Shown piece after piece: positions 24,153-34,191 of a stretch of DNA of 64,000 nt. The translations under genes and the position numbers were made by a program. The notes under the pieces are model-generated. The model was not told the origin of the DNA. It was given only the letters and a program-made list of their open reading frames with translations, and ran no database searches. Source of the stretch: Stenotrophomonas maltophilia (GTDB lineage Bacteria > Pseudomonadota > Gammaproteobacteria > Xanthomonadales > Xanthomonadaceae); contig DEZI01000023.1 in assembly GCA_002364755.1 (NCBI GenBank), positions 1 through 64,000 on the forward strand, in the 5' to 3' direction. Positions within the stretch are counted from its first letter, which is position 1. Every line of letters begins with the position of its first letter.

Positions 24153-24603
24153 CGGAATTTCCCTTTCTAGTGGTGTGAATGCCGGAATGGGCAGAAGCAC
24201 CGGCCCGAGCGCGCGATGGAGGTGTGCACGCGTGACTCGAAGTCCGGTCAGTCAGCGGATTCCCCTGCGACCCGCCGCACTGTTGACGCTAATGGCCTGA
24301 AACGGACTCCACAAGATTTTCAGCGTCTTTTCAGCAACGTGAAATGTCTGATATGAGACGTTTTGGGTGTAGGGTTTGTGAAGGTGAAGGAACTTTCACG
24401 TGACCTCGACAGACATGAACGGGACTTTGAGTGTCCACTCATGTCTTTGCCGACATCGGCAGGCTGCCTGCCGGAGATGGTTGCTGAAACGCAGAAAGCC
24501 CGTCACGGGGACGGGCTTTCCGGGTACGGCAGTCGAGCATGGCACGACTCTACAGGGAGCGCAGCCAAGCGTGGGCTGGACTCTACAGACCTGGTACGGG
24601 CGA
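24153..24603. other. 451-bp gene-free stretch upstream of the subtilase
   Basis: Holds the protease promoter region, an imperfect palindrome GTGAAGGAACTTTCAC at 24384-24399 next to a direct GTGAAG repeat (a possible regulator site), a hairpin at 24494-24520 and decayed REP-like sequence at 24530-24595. No coding evidence. Confidence 0.6.
24494..24520 (-). terminator. Hairpin downstream of ilvE
   Basis: A perfect 10-bp stem GAAAGCCCGT/ACGGGCTTTC with a 7-nt loop, 84 bp past the ilvE stop codon. The U-tract is short in either direction. Confidence 0.55.
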
Positions 24604-25698
24604 TCAGCCCAGCTTGACCAGCCAGTTGTGGCGGTCCGGCTGGCGGCCGTACTGGATGTCGGTCAGCTCCTTGCGCAGCGACATCGTCACTTCGCCGGCC
24701 GGGGCGTTGATGTCGCCCACCGAGAAGCCTTCGCCCTTGAGCTGGCCGATCGGAGTGACCACCGCGGCGGTACCGCAGGCGAACACTTCGGCGATGTCGC
24801 CGGAGGCCACGCCGTCCTTCCACTCGTCGATGGTGACCTTGCGCTCTTCGACCTTCATGCCGCGGTCGCGGGCCAGCTGCAGGATGCTTTCGCGGGTGAT
24901 GCCCTCGAGGATGCTGCCGGACAGTTCCGGGGTGACCAGGGTGCCGTCCTTGTAGACCAGGAAGACGTTCATGCCGCCCAGTTCTTCCAGGTACTTGCCT
25001 TCGACCGGATCCAGGAACAGCACCTGCGAGCAGCCCTGTGCCTGCGCCTTCTGCTGCGGCAGCAGCGAGGCGGCGTAGTTGCCACCGCACTTGGCCGCGC
25101 CGGTGCCGCCCTTGGCTGCACGCGCGTATTCGGTGGACAGCCAGATCGACACCGGGGCAACGCCCTTGGCGAAGTACGGGCCGGCCGGGCTGGCGATGAC
25201 GTAATAGCCGGCCTTGTGCGCGCCGCGCACGCCGAGGAAGGCTTCGTCGCCGATCATGAACGGACGGAAGTACAGGCTGGACTCATCGGCCGACGGCACC
25301 CAGTCGCTGTCCAGCGCGATCAGCTGCTTCAGCGATTCGACAAAGATCTCCACCGGCAGTTCCGGCAGCGCCAGGCGCTGCGCCGAACGCTGCAGCCGGC
25401 GGCCGTTGGCATCCGGGCGGAAGGTCCAGATCGAACCATCGGCGTGGCGGTAGGCCTTGATGCCTTCGAAGATTTCCTGGCCGTAGTGCAGGACGGCCGC
25501 GGCCGGGTCCAGCTGCAGCGGGCCATAGGCACGCACGTTGGCATTGTGCCAGCCGGTGTTCTTGTCCCAGCGCACTTCCACCATGTGATCGGTGAAGTGC
25601 AGGCCGAAGCCCGGCTTCTCCAGGATCTGGGCGCGCTCTTCAGCGCTGCGCGGGTGGTCCGAACGGGTGACGGCGAAGCTGGGAATGGACTGGGACAC
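24604..25698 (-). CDS. ilvE: Branched-chain amino acid aminotransferase
   Basis: PLP enzyme interconverting Leu/Ile/Val with their 2-oxo acids. The 364-aa length and sequence fit the longer BCAT2-like form: LHFTDHMVEVRWD, YGQEIFEGIKAYRHADG, the PLP lysine in AAKCGGNYAASLL (about residue 200), and FACGTAAVVTPIG near the C-terminus. The frame lacks an early ATG; GTG at 25698, 8 nt after AGGAAA, gives the natural N-terminus (VSQSIPSFAVTRS). It is followed by a hairpin, and the sufT gene lies 60 bp upstream on the same strand. Confidence 0.95.
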   Translation of the reverse strand: MSQSIPSFAVTRSDHPRSAEERAQILEKPGFGLHFTDHMVEVRWDKNTGWHNANVRAYGPLQLDPAAAVLHYGQEIFEGIKAYRHADGSIWTFRPDANGRRLQRSAQRLALPELPVEIFVESLKQLIALDSDWVPSADESSLYFRPFMIGDEAFLGVRGAHKAGYYVIASPAGPYFAKGVAPVSIWLSTEYARAAKGGTGAAKCGGNYAASLLPQQKAQAQGCSQVLFLDPVEGKYLEELGGMNVFLVYKDGTLVTPELSGSILEGITRESILQLARDRGMKVEERKVTIDEWKDGVASGDIAEVFACGTAAVVTPIGQLKGEGFSVGDINAPAGEVTMSLRKELTDIQYGRQPDRHNWLVKLG

Positions 25699-25757
25699 CG
25701 GAGGTTTCCTGTTCTGGTTGCGGGTAGTGCCGGACCCGCCGTGCGGCGGGCCGTGGG

Positions 25758-26309
25758 TCAAAGCATGCCGGTTTCAAGCCGGGCGGCCTCGGACATCATG
25801 TGCTGGTTCCACGGCGGGTCGAACACCAGTTCGACATCGGCCTGGGCCACGGTCGGGACCATCTCGAGCTTGCTGCGCACGTCATCGACCAAGATGTCGC
25901 CCATGCCGCAGCCGGGTGCGGTCAGAGTCATCTTCACGTCGATCTCGCGCTGGCCCTCGTCCAGATGCTTGATCTCGACTTCATAGACCAGGCCCAGTTC
26001 GACGATGTTGACCGGAATTTCCGGGTCGAAGCAGGTGCGAAGCTGCTGCCACACCAGCTGTTCCACCTGTTCATCGGTGGCATCGGCGGGCAGTTCCAGC
26101 GGCGCCGGGGCCTCCTTGCCGATGGCGTCGCCGTCCTTGCCGGCGATGCGGAACAGGTTGCCTTCGACGAACACCGAATAGCTGCCGCCCAACGCCTGGG
26201 TGATATAGCCATAGCTGCCGGCAGGCAGGGTCACGGTGTCGCCCTGCGGGACCATGACGGCCTCGCAATCGCGTTCGAAGTGGACAGGTTCGCTGCTACG
26301 GGAATACAT
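25758..26309 (-). CDS. sufT: SufT-like Fe-S cluster assembly factor (DUF59/MIP18 domain)
   Basis: Likely an auxiliary factor in Fe-S protein maturation. The 183-aa product has an N-terminal segment (PVHFERDCEAVMVPQGDTVTL) typical of the SufT subgroup and a C-terminal MIP18/PaaD-like domain with DPEIPVNIVELGLVYEVEI and the conserved TAPGCGMGD cysteine motif. The ATG at 26309 is chosen over the TTG at 26345. In many proteobacteria it is next to suf genes; here the neighbour is ilvE, and an Fe-S link to branched-chain synthesis (dihydroxy-acid dehydratase) is only a speculation. Confidence 0.85.
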   Translation of the reverse strand: MYSRSSEPVHFERDCEAVMVPQGDTVTLPAGSYGYITQALGGSYSVFVEGNLFRIAGKDGDAIGKEAPAPLELPADATDEQVEQLVWQQLRTCFDPEIPVNIVELGLVYEVEIKHLDEGQREIDVKMTLTAPGCGMGDILVDDVRSKLEMVPTVAQADVELVFDPPWNQHMMSEAARLETGML

Positions 26310-26431
26310 GGGGACCGATATGGGGCCGCGGCCGAAGCCACGCAAGACGGCATTCTAGCCCAGCCGCCCTGCCCCCGCCGGTGCACCGCGGCAAACCACA
26401 GTATCCTGTGGGTGTCCTTCAGGAAGCTTCG

Positions 26432-26851
26432 ATGTCCTCCAATGCCGCGCGTGCCAGGACCGTCACCTGGCTTTGGCCCTTCATGCTGCTGCTGGGTCTG
26501 GTTGTCGCCCCGATGGTCTGGGTGCTGCTGGCCCTGATGACCGGTCGCCAGGTCGGCTGGATGGCGGTGCTGACCGCCCTGGAACTCACGTTCATGCTGC
26601 GCCTGGGCACGCTGGGCCCGGGCCGCCTGCGCATCGCGCTGGTGGTGCTGGGCACCGTGCTGGTGAGCGCGGTGGCCTACTGGTGCATCGCCAGCGCCTG
26701 GATGGGCGGTTCGATCGGCCTGAACCCGATGGATGCCGCGCTGCGGATGGGCCCGCACCTGGCCTGGACCCTGACCAGCCTGGCCAACGGAGCCGTTGAA
26801 TGGATCTGGCTGGCCGTGGCCGTGGTCGTTGGCGCCTGGCTGGCGCGCTGA
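26432..26851 (+). CDS. Hypothetical inner-membrane protein
   Basis: A 139-aa hydrophobic protein I do not recognise. It has four predicted membrane segments (about residues 12-36, 42-58, 68-90, 118-138) and an Arg-containing N-terminus facing the cytoplasm. AGGAAG lies 5 nt upstream of the ATG at 26432, supporting the start and its being a real gene. Codon bias fits the genome. It is divergent from sufT and is followed by a REP pair; no partner suggests a role. Confidence 0.7.
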   Translation: MSSNAARARTVTWLWPFMLLLGLVVAPMVWVLLALMTGRQVGWMAVLTALELTFMLRLGTLGPGRLRIALVVLGTVLVSAVAYWCIASAWMGGSIGLNPMDAALRMGPHLAWTLTSLANGAVEWIWLAVAVVVGAWLAR

Positions 26852-26855
26852 TCGG

Positions 26856-26926
26856 GTAGAGCCGCCGGGCATGGCCCGGCGCTACCTGGACGCCTGCACG
26901 GGTAGCGCCGGGCCATGCCCGGCGAG
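26856..26926. repeat. Two REP/SMAG elements in tandem
   Basis: GTAG at 26856 and 26902 each begin a CCGGGC/GCCCGG palindrome in opposite phase, separated by about 16 bp, between convergent genes. Confidence 0.85.
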
Positions 26927-26944
26927 CGCAGCGGCACGCGGCCT

Positions 26945-28401
<1,457 letters not shown>

Positions 28402-28405
<4 letters not shown>

Positions 28406-28722
28406 GCCTGCGGCTCCTTCGGTTCGTCCTTGCCACCCTTGGGCGCGCTCGGCTTGAACATTTCCAGCATGCGCGCTGTTACCACGTAGCCACCGGCGGC
28501 GTTGCCGGCGCCCAGCACCACGGCGAGGAAGCCCAGGGCCTTCTCCAGCGGTGTCTGCGCCTGGCCCAGCACCACCATCGCGCCGATCAGCACGATGCCG
28601 TGGATGAAGTTGGAACCCGACATCAGCGGGGTATGCAGGATGACCGGCACCCGCGAAATGATCACGTGGCCCGCGATTGCGGCCAGCATGAAGATGTACA
28701 GCGCCACGAACCCGTCACTCAT
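28402..28722 (-). CDS. pntAb: NAD(P) transhydrogenase subunit alpha, membrane part
   Basis: The dII portion of the alpha subunit as a separate polypeptide (106 aa). It has membrane segments FVALYIFMLAAIAGHVII and a following hairpin with the conserved HTPLMSGSNFIHGIV, which helps form the proton channel with PntB. The ATG at 28722 is preceded by GGGAGG at ideal spacing; the TTG two codons upstream is not needed. It is coupled to pntB but not to pntAa, which lies 1.65 kb away beyond genes on the other strand. Confidence 0.93.
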
Positions 28723-28850
28723 CGGCAACGCCTCCCGCTCTGTCTTCGTCGCCCCATCATAACCACGGGCTGAACCCGACGCGTACTCCGGTCAACCAAA
28801 GCCCCGCTCACGCGTTGTCGATGGTGACCCCGAGCGAGGAACCGTACCCT

Positions 28851-29405
28851 GTGCTGGTGAGCAGCCCCCTCCCCCCGACCGCCGACGCCGATGCCCTGCC
28901 GGCATCGCTGGACGCGTTCCTGGCCAGCGTCGGCCCGCGCGCCTTCCGCTTCGCCGAAGCCGGCCTGCGCCAGCGCGAGGATGCCCTGGACGCGGTACAG
29001 GATGCCCTGCTGCGCATGCTGGACTACGCCGACAAGCCGGCCGCCGAATGGGCGCCGCTGTTCTGGAGCATCCTGCGCAGGCGGGTGATCGACCTGCAGC
29101 GCCGGCGCCGCTTCCGCCTGCCGTTCTGGCGCGACAACCACGATGCCGACGGCGCCGACATCGACTGGGCCGACCCCGGCCCGGACCCGGCACAGGCGCA
29201 CGAGCAGCGCCAGCAGTACCAGCAGCTGGTGCAGGCCCTGCGCACCCTGCCCGCCCGCCAGCGCGAAGCCTTCACCCTGCGCGTGCTGCAGGACCTGGAC
29301 GGGGCCACCACCGCCCGCGCCATGGGATGCAGCGAAGGCGCGGTAAAGACCCATCTGGCACGCGCCCGACAGGCGCTGCAGGATTACCTGGAGAACCACC
29401 CGTGA
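28851..29405 (+). CDS. ECF-type RNA polymerase sigma factor
   Basis: A sigma-70 family group 4-like factor of 184 aa. Region 2 is seen in LRQREDALDAVQDALLRMLDYADKPAAEWAPLFWSILRRRVIDLQRRRRF, and region 4 in LPARQREAFTLRVLQDLDGATTARAMGCSEGAVKTHLARARQAL with the helix-turn-helix. GTG at 28851 is preceded by GAGGA at about 10 nt; ATG at 28821 is an alternative. It starts a coupled three-gene unit with a single-span membrane protein and a DUF3106 protein, the usual shape of an envelope-responsive sigma module. Confidence 0.85.
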   Translation: MLVSSPLPPTADADALPASLDAFLASVGPRAFRFAEAGLRQREDALDAVQDALLRMLDYADKPAAEWAPLFWSILRRRVIDLQRRRRFRLPFWRDNHDADGADIDWADPGPDPAQAHEQRQQYQQLVQALRTLPARQREAFTLRVLQDLDGATTARAMGCSEGAVKTHLARARQALQDYLENHP

Positions 29406-29728
29406 ACCGCTCCCTGCCTTCCGATGACGCCCTGCGCAGCCTGCACGCGCAGTCGCTGCAGTCGCTGTCGCCGGCCACCCTGGCGCGCCTGCGCCAGGCC
29501 CGCCATGGCGCGCACGCGGCGCACCGGGGCCGCTGGCGCTGGTGGCTGGCCAGTGCCTGTTCGCTGGTGATGGCGCTGGGCATCGGCGTGCAGTTCACCG
29601 GCCCGGGCACGCACACCGCCCCGGCCCCGGCACCGACGGTGGCCACGGTGGAAGACAACAGCGCGCTGTACGACGAGAATCCCGACATGTACCTGTGGCT
29701 GGGCGACACCGACCTGGCAATGGAGTGA
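29402..29728 (+). CDS. Single-span membrane protein, DUF3619-like, possible anti-sigma factor
   Basis: A 108-aa protein starting with GTG at 29402 that overlaps the sigma-factor stop (GTGA). Residues 1-40 are a cytoplasmic helical region (SLSPATLARLRQARHGA), residues 47-64 one membrane segment (WWLASACSLVMALGIGVQF), and the periplasmic tail is acidic (DENPDMYLWLGDTDLAME). The sigma / small membrane protein / DUF3106 order matches modules in betaproteobacteria in which the middle gene is DUF3619. No zinc anti-sigma motif is present, so an anti-sigma role is inferred from position and topology. Confidence 0.6.
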   Translation: MNRSLPSDDALRSLHAQSLQSLSPATLARLRQARHGAHAAHRGRWRWWLASACSLVMALGIGVQFTGPGTHTAPAPAPTVATVEDNSALYDENPDMYLWLGDTDLAME

Positions 29729-29733
29729 GAACC

Positions 29734-30189
29734 ATGCTGCAACGCCCCACCCTGTCCCTGCTGTTCGCCCTGGTCCTGCTGCCGGCTGCGCCGCTGCTGG
29801 CACAGACGACCGCGCCTGCCACCACGCCGGGCGCGAGCGCCGCGCTGCCGAACTGGGAACAGCTCAGCCCGGCCCAGCGCGATGCGCTGCTGGCCCCGCT
29901 GCGTGACCGCTGGAACGGCGCCGATGCCGGCCAGCGCCAGCGCATGCTCTCGCACGGCCAGCGCTGGCAGTCGATGAGCCCGGAAGAACGCGACAAGGCC
30001 CGCCGCGGCCTGCGCCGCTTCGAGCACATGAGCCCGGAACAGCGTGAGCAGGCGCGCGCGCTGTACGGCCAGATGCGCACGTTGAGCCAGGCCCAGCGCG
30101 ATGCACTGCGCGAGCGCTGGACGGACATGACGCCGGAACAGCGCAAAGAGTGGGTGCGGGAGAATCCGCCGCCGGCGAAGCCGCGGTAA
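29734..30189 (+). CDS. DUF3106 periplasmic protein
   Basis: A 151-aa exported protein: signal peptide (residues 1-23, ending LLAQ), a Thr/Ala/Pro linker, then repeated LSPAQR/MSPEER/MSPEQR/LSQAQR/MTPEQR motifs spaced about 18-24 residues apart in amphipathic helices. The repeats recall the LTxxQ motifs of CpxP/Spy periplasmic stress proteins, although DUF3106 is a separate family. It is third in the sigma-factor unit, so it is a plausible sensor or target of that sigma factor. Function not established. Confidence 0.78.
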   Translation: MLQRPTLSLLFALVLLPAAPLLAQTTAPATTPGASAALPNWEQLSPAQRDALLAPLRDRWNGADAGQRQRMLSHGQRWQSMSPEERDKARRGLRRFEHMSPEQREQARALYGQMRTLSQAQRDALRERWTDMTPEQRKEWVRENPPPAKPR

Positions 30190-30193
30190 ACGG

Positions 30194-30355
30194 GTAGCGC
30201 CGGGCCATGCCCGGCGGAACCTGTGCGGGCCGCTGCGCTCGCCGGGCATGGCCCGGCGCTGCCGCTTCAAAGCCGCGTGGAGCTCTTTGTAGAGCCGAGC
30301 CCACGCTCGGCTGCTTCATCGCCTCTGCGCAAGCCGAGCATGGGCTCGGCTCTAC
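30194..30355. repeat. Two REP pairs of different class
   Basis: 30194-30262: GTAGCGCCGGGC-class inverted pair, with the last end changed to GCTGCC. 30289-30355: GTAG-AGCCGAGC class inverted pair ending CTAC. They fill the gap between the convergent DUF3106 gene and pntAa. Confidence 0.85.
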
Positions 30356-30370
30356 AGCGTGCGGGCCGGG

Positions 30371-31450
30371 TCACGCCTGCCAGCGCGTCTTCGCCAGCAG
30401 TTCGTCTTCCCAGTCGAAGCCCAGCTGACCGCCCTGCACGAACAGGGTAACGAAGTTCAACAGGTTGCGCGCGTACATCTCGCTGGCCTGGGTGGCGCCG
30501 CGGCTGGCCAGGTTCAGCGGGCCGTCGATGGCCACGCCCTGGTGGTCGATGCACTGGCCCGGCTGGGTCATTGCACAATTGCCACCGCTCTCGGCGGCCA
30601 GATCGACGATCACGCTGCCCGCCGCCATGCCCTCGACCATCGCCGCAGTGACGATGGTGGGTGCCGGCCGGCCTGGCACGGCCGCGGTGCAGATCACCAC
30701 GTCCACGCTGCGCAGATGGTCAGCAAGGCGGCGCTGCTGCTCGGCGCGCTCCTCGTCGGTCAGCGCGCGCGCATAGCCGCCCTCGCCCGCTGCGCTCACC
30801 CCCAGGTCGAGAAAGCGTGCGCCCAACGACTGGATCTGTTCACGGGTTTCCGGGCGCACGTCGAAGCCTTCCACCTGCGCGCCGAGACGGCGCACGGTGG
30901 CGATCGCCTGCAGGCCGGCCACGCCGGCACCGATCACCAGCACCTTGGCCGGGCGCACGGTACCGGCCGCCGTGGTCAGCATCGGGAAGAAGCGCGGCGC
31001 GCGCTCGGCGGCGATCAGCGCGGCCTTGTAGCCGGCCATGCCGGCCTGTGAACTGAGCACGTCCATGGCCTGCGCACGCGTGGTGCGCGGCAGCTGCTGC
31101 AGCGGGAACAACAACAGGCGGTCGTCACTTGCCAGCGCCGCCAGCGATGGGTCGCTGGCCGGAGTGAGCAGGCCGACTACGCTGGCGCCCGGCTTGAGCT
31201 GGGCCAGCACCGCCGCCGGTGGCGCCTGCACGCACAGCAGGATGTCGATCTCGCTCCAGCGGCCAGCGTCGAAGACGCGCGCGCCGGCATCGTCATAGGC
31301 GGCATCGGGGAAGCCCGCAGCCAGTCCGGCGCCGGCTTCGTACCAGACGGTGACGCCCAACGCCCCAAGCTTGCGCGCCGTTTCCGGCGTCAGTGCCACG
31401 CGCCGTTCGCCCGGCGCGGTCTCCTTCATCCCCAGCAACGCCACGGCCAT
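30371..31450 (-). CDS. pntAa: NAD(P) transhydrogenase subunit alpha, soluble NAD-binding part
   Basis: The dI component that binds NAD(H). The 359-aa product has KETAPGERRVALTPETARKL at the N-terminus, the conserved RAQAMDVLSSQAGMAGYKA, the Rossmann loop VLVIGAGVAGLQAIATVRRLGA and the mobile-loop region ARALTDEERAEQQRRL. The split of alpha into two polypeptides is common in alpha- and some gammaproteobacteria. Here pntAa ends 1.65 kb before pntAb, with three genes of opposite orientation between, so it must be transcribed independently or through antisense DNA. Confidence 0.93.
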   Translation of the reverse strand: MAVALLGMKETAPGERRVALTPETARKLGALGVTVWYEAGAGLAAGFPDAAYDDAGARVFDAGRWSEIDILLCVQAPPAAVLAQLKPGASVVGLLTPASDPSLAALASDDRLLLFPLQQLPRTTRAQAMDVLSSQAGMAGYKAALIAAERAPRFFPMLTTAAGTVRPAKVLVIGAGVAGLQAIATVRRLGAQVEGFDVRPETREQIQSLGARFLDLGVSAAGEGGYARALTDEERAEQQRRLADHLRSVDVVICTAAVPGRPAPTIVTAAMVEGMAAGSVIVDLAAESGGNCAMTQPGQCIDHQGVAIDGPLNLASRGATQASEMYARNLLNFVTLFVQGGQLGFDWEDELLAKTRWQA

Positions 31451-31502
31451 GCAGGTCCCCGCTGATCGGTGAGTTTTCCCGATCCTAGCAGGCGGCCACC
31501 CC

Positions 31503-33860
31503 TCAGTGCAGGGTGGCGCTGCCCGGGTCCAGGCGGTCGATCACGCCCTGCATGGCGCTGTCGAAGGCGCCATCGTCGACGTGGGCGCGCAGGCGGCCCA
31601 GCCGCACCATCACCGCCAGTTCTTCCGGCGAGGCCACGCAGAAGCGCACGCCGCGGCGGTTGACGAACAGCAGGCGCGAGGAGATCGGGCTGATCCAGGA
31701 CAGCTTGCCGGCCTGGACCTTGCCGTCCTTGTCGACGAAGTCCAGCCAGTTGCCGATTTCCATGCGACGGAAGCGATCGGCGTCGGCATTGTCGAAATCA
31801 TCGGTATCGACCTGCCCGGCCAGTTCCACGGCACTGGCTTCGGGCACCGGCGCGGTCGGCAGCGCGACCTGCGGCAGTTCCGGCAGCGCGCGCTGCAGTT
31901 CCGGCCGCGATTCGGCAATGCCCTGCAGGGTGCCGTGCAGCGCATCGATGGCGGCCGAGGCCGCGTCACCATGCACGCCGACACTGGCGAACACCTTGGC
32001 CAGCACCGGCTGCCAGGCCTGCAGCCACGGCTTGCCGATGATGTGCCGGCGTGCCTCGGCCACTTCTTCCAGCAAGCCATCGCCCAGGCTCAGTGCCTCG
32101 GCCACGGACGCGCCGTCCTCGCCCTCGCGCAGCAGCGCCAGGGTCAGGTGGTGCTGCCACGGCTGGCGCAGGAACTCGGCGATCGCCGGCGGCAGGGTGG
32201 CATCGCCGATGCGGCGGTCCAGTTCGGCGCCGGCGCGGTTGCGGGCCATCTCCAGCTTTTCCTGGCCACGCTGAGTTTCGGCGGCGCGGCGCTCGGCGAT
32301 TTCCACGCGGCGACGATGCTGCAGCAGGAAATCGCGGAATTCTTCTTCCAGGGTCAGGAAGATCGCCAGGTTCTCGTTGAACTCGGCGACCAGGCGCTCG
32401 ATGATCTCCTCGACCTTGGCCATCAGCATGCGCTCGGCCTGGCTTTCGCCGGTGTTGCCTTCGCACGCCTCGGCCAGCGAATTGAGCAGCTTGCGGGCCG
32501 GATGGGTCTTCTGCACGAACATGCGGCGGTCGAGCATGGCGACTTTGACGAAGGGAACCACCAGGCGGCCGATCAACTCGCGCGAGCGGCCTTCCAGTTC
32601 GCGTTCGTCCAGCATCACGTCGAACAGCATGCCGACCAGGTCGATCGCATCCTCGTCCTGCGGGTCCAGCCGCGTCTGGCCGGGATCCACGCCGAGGCGG
32701 GTGGCGTTGGACAGCACTTCGCTCTTCAGCCGCTGCGCCAGCGATTCGCCGTCCTCGCCGATGGCCGCGCGAAGGGTGGCGCTGGGCGTGGCCTGCAGCA
32801 GCGACAGCACCGACATCATCTCGCGCTGGCTGAGCGGGCGATGCTGGCCCACCGCCACCTGCGCGGCCGACGTGGCGTCCTCGCGGACATGCCGGGTCTG
32901 CTGCAGCAGTTCGTGCAGCGCCTCCAGCAGCATCCCCTGCTGGCCCTGCTGGCCGGGATAGGCTTCGCCCGACCCGGCCGGCGCGCCGCCGGGCATGCCG
33001 TTCTCGCCGGGCAGCTGCTGCTGCATGTGGCCACGACGTTCGGACCAGCGCGCGGCAAACCGCTGCGCCCAGGCCGGTGCGGCCTGCTCCTCGGTGCTGA
33101 AATCGGTCTCGAAGCCCGACGTCTGGCGCTGCTCGACCAGGTCGTCCAGCCCGTGCGGGGCCTGCGGGGCCGAGGCCGGGGCCGCCGACAGCGGTCGCCG
33201 CGGGGCGCCCATCTGCGGCATCACACCGGCGGCCGCCAACTGCTCGTCCAGCTTCTCGTAGATGCGACCCACCGGCGTGCGCATGTCGCGCTCGCACAGC
33301 TTGATCAGCACGAGGTGTACTTCCGGGGCCAGCTCGCACCCGACGAAGGCCTGGTGGATGGCCACGCCCAGGTGCTCGGGGCTGATCGGGTCGAGGTCGG
33401 CGTCCAGTTCCAGACCGCCGACCAGCCAGCCGAGGCGACGGTCGAGGCGGGCCAGCACCGGCTTGAAATCGCGCAGCAGCACGGTGGCGAAGTTGCGCAC
33501 CGCCAGCCGCGATTCCAGGACATGCTCGGGAATGAGGCTCAGGCTTTCCTCGGCCGGCCCGGACAGGGTGGCTTCGGCGGACAGCGGCTGGCCGTCGGCC
33601 AGCGCGGCCCAGGCCTGGTCCAGGTGGGCGGCAAAGGCCGCGGTGATCTCGTCCCGGCGCCGGCGCAGTTCGCGCATGGCATCCAGGAACAGCAACTGCG
33701 ACGAGCCGGCATTGCCGGCTCGATCGAACAGGGCATCGTCAAACCGCGCCAGCGCCGCGCCGAAGGCCTGACCCAGCGCGGGCAGGACAGCGTCACGCGC
33801 ACGCTTGAGCTGGGCCGGGTCACGACCCGACGATCCCATCTGAGTGGGCGCACTCATCAT
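31503..33860 (-). CDS. DUF1631 family protein
   Basis: A large cytoplasmic protein (785 aa) without signal peptide. It resembles the DUF1631 family: LFLDAMRELRRRRDEI near residue 55, DFKPVLARLDRRLGWLV, KVAMLDRRMFVQKTHPARKLLNSLAEACEG around 440, and a beta-rich C-terminus (EIGNWLDFVDKDGKVQAGKLSWIS...LLFVNRRGVRF) that looks like a PilZ-type barrel, although no RxxxR c-di-GMP motif is obvious. The ATG at 33860 follows GGGGAG. It is monocistronic as far as visible. Function unknown; regulation by second messenger is speculation. Confidence 0.8.
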   Translation of the reverse strand: MMSAPTQMGSSGRDPAQLKRARDAVLPALGQAFGAALARFDDALFDRAGNAGSSQLLFLDAMRELRRRRDEITAAFAAHLDQAWAALADGQPLSAEATLSGPAEESLSLIPEHVLESRLAVRNFATVLLRDFKPVLARLDRRLGWLVGGLELDADLDPISPEHLGVAIHQAFVGCELAPEVHLVLIKLCERDMRTPVGRIYEKLDEQLAAAGVMPQMGAPRRPLSAAPASAPQAPHGLDDLVEQRQTSGFETDFSTEEQAAPAWAQRFAARWSERRGHMQQQLPGENGMPGGAPAGSGEAYPGQQGQQGMLLEALHELLQQTRHVREDATSAAQVAVGQHRPLSQREMMSVLSLLQATPSATLRAAIGEDGESLAQRLKSEVLSNATRLGVDPGQTRLDPQDEDAIDLVGMLFDVMLDERELEGRSRELIGRLVVPFVKVAMLDRRMFVQKTHPARKLLNSLAEACEGNTGESQAERMLMAKVEEIIERLVAEFNENLAIFLTLEEEFRDFLLQHRRRVEIAERRAAETQRGQEKLEMARNRAGAELDRRIGDATLPPAIAEFLRQPWQHHLTLALLREGEDGASVAEALSLGDGLLEEVAEARRHIIGKPWLQAWQPVLAKVFASVGVHGDAASAAIDALHGTLQGIAESRPELQRALPELPQVALPTAPVPEASAVELAGQVDTDDFDNADADRFRRMEIGNWLDFVDKDGKVQAGKLSWISPISSRLLFVNRRGVRFCVASPEELAVMVRLGRLRAHVDDGAFDSAMQGVIDRLDPGSATLH

Positions 33861-34191
33861 TCGGGAAGGCTCCCCACCTTCTCTGGTACGACAGGCATCA
33901 TGGACATCGCGAGGACCGGTACACCCCATGTACCGGATCGTCGATGGTAGGCCGGCCAGCCCGTCACGGACAGTGAAACAGTCCTCACTTCAAACCTCAC
34001 GACCGGCGGCCCGGCAAGACGGATATCCTAAGCCGTGCGGGGCCTGCGAGGCGAGGGGAAGGGCTCGCCGGTTGCCCGGCAGTGGCATGACGTTCATCAC
34101 AGTTTGATATTGAAGGGGCAAACACGACGCAGACAGCGTCACCAACCGCCCCGACTATAATCTTCAGCCCGTGATGACCGGTTCAGACTCC
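33861..34191. other. 331-bp gene-free divergent region
   Basis: Separates the DUF1631 gene (leftward) from the nitroreductase operon (rightward). It contains a consensus TATAAT (34156-34161) before the nitroreductase gene. No repeats or conserved frame were seen elsewhere in it. Confidence 0.6.
34156..34161 (+). promoter_or_regulatory. -10 box of the nitroreductase operon promoter
   Basis: A perfect TATAAT. No strong -35 at 16-18 bp (ACAGCG is the best). A transcript start near 34168 would place the in-frame GTG 34171 and ATG 34174 at the very 5' end, favouring ATG 34192 as the true start. Confidence 0.5.
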
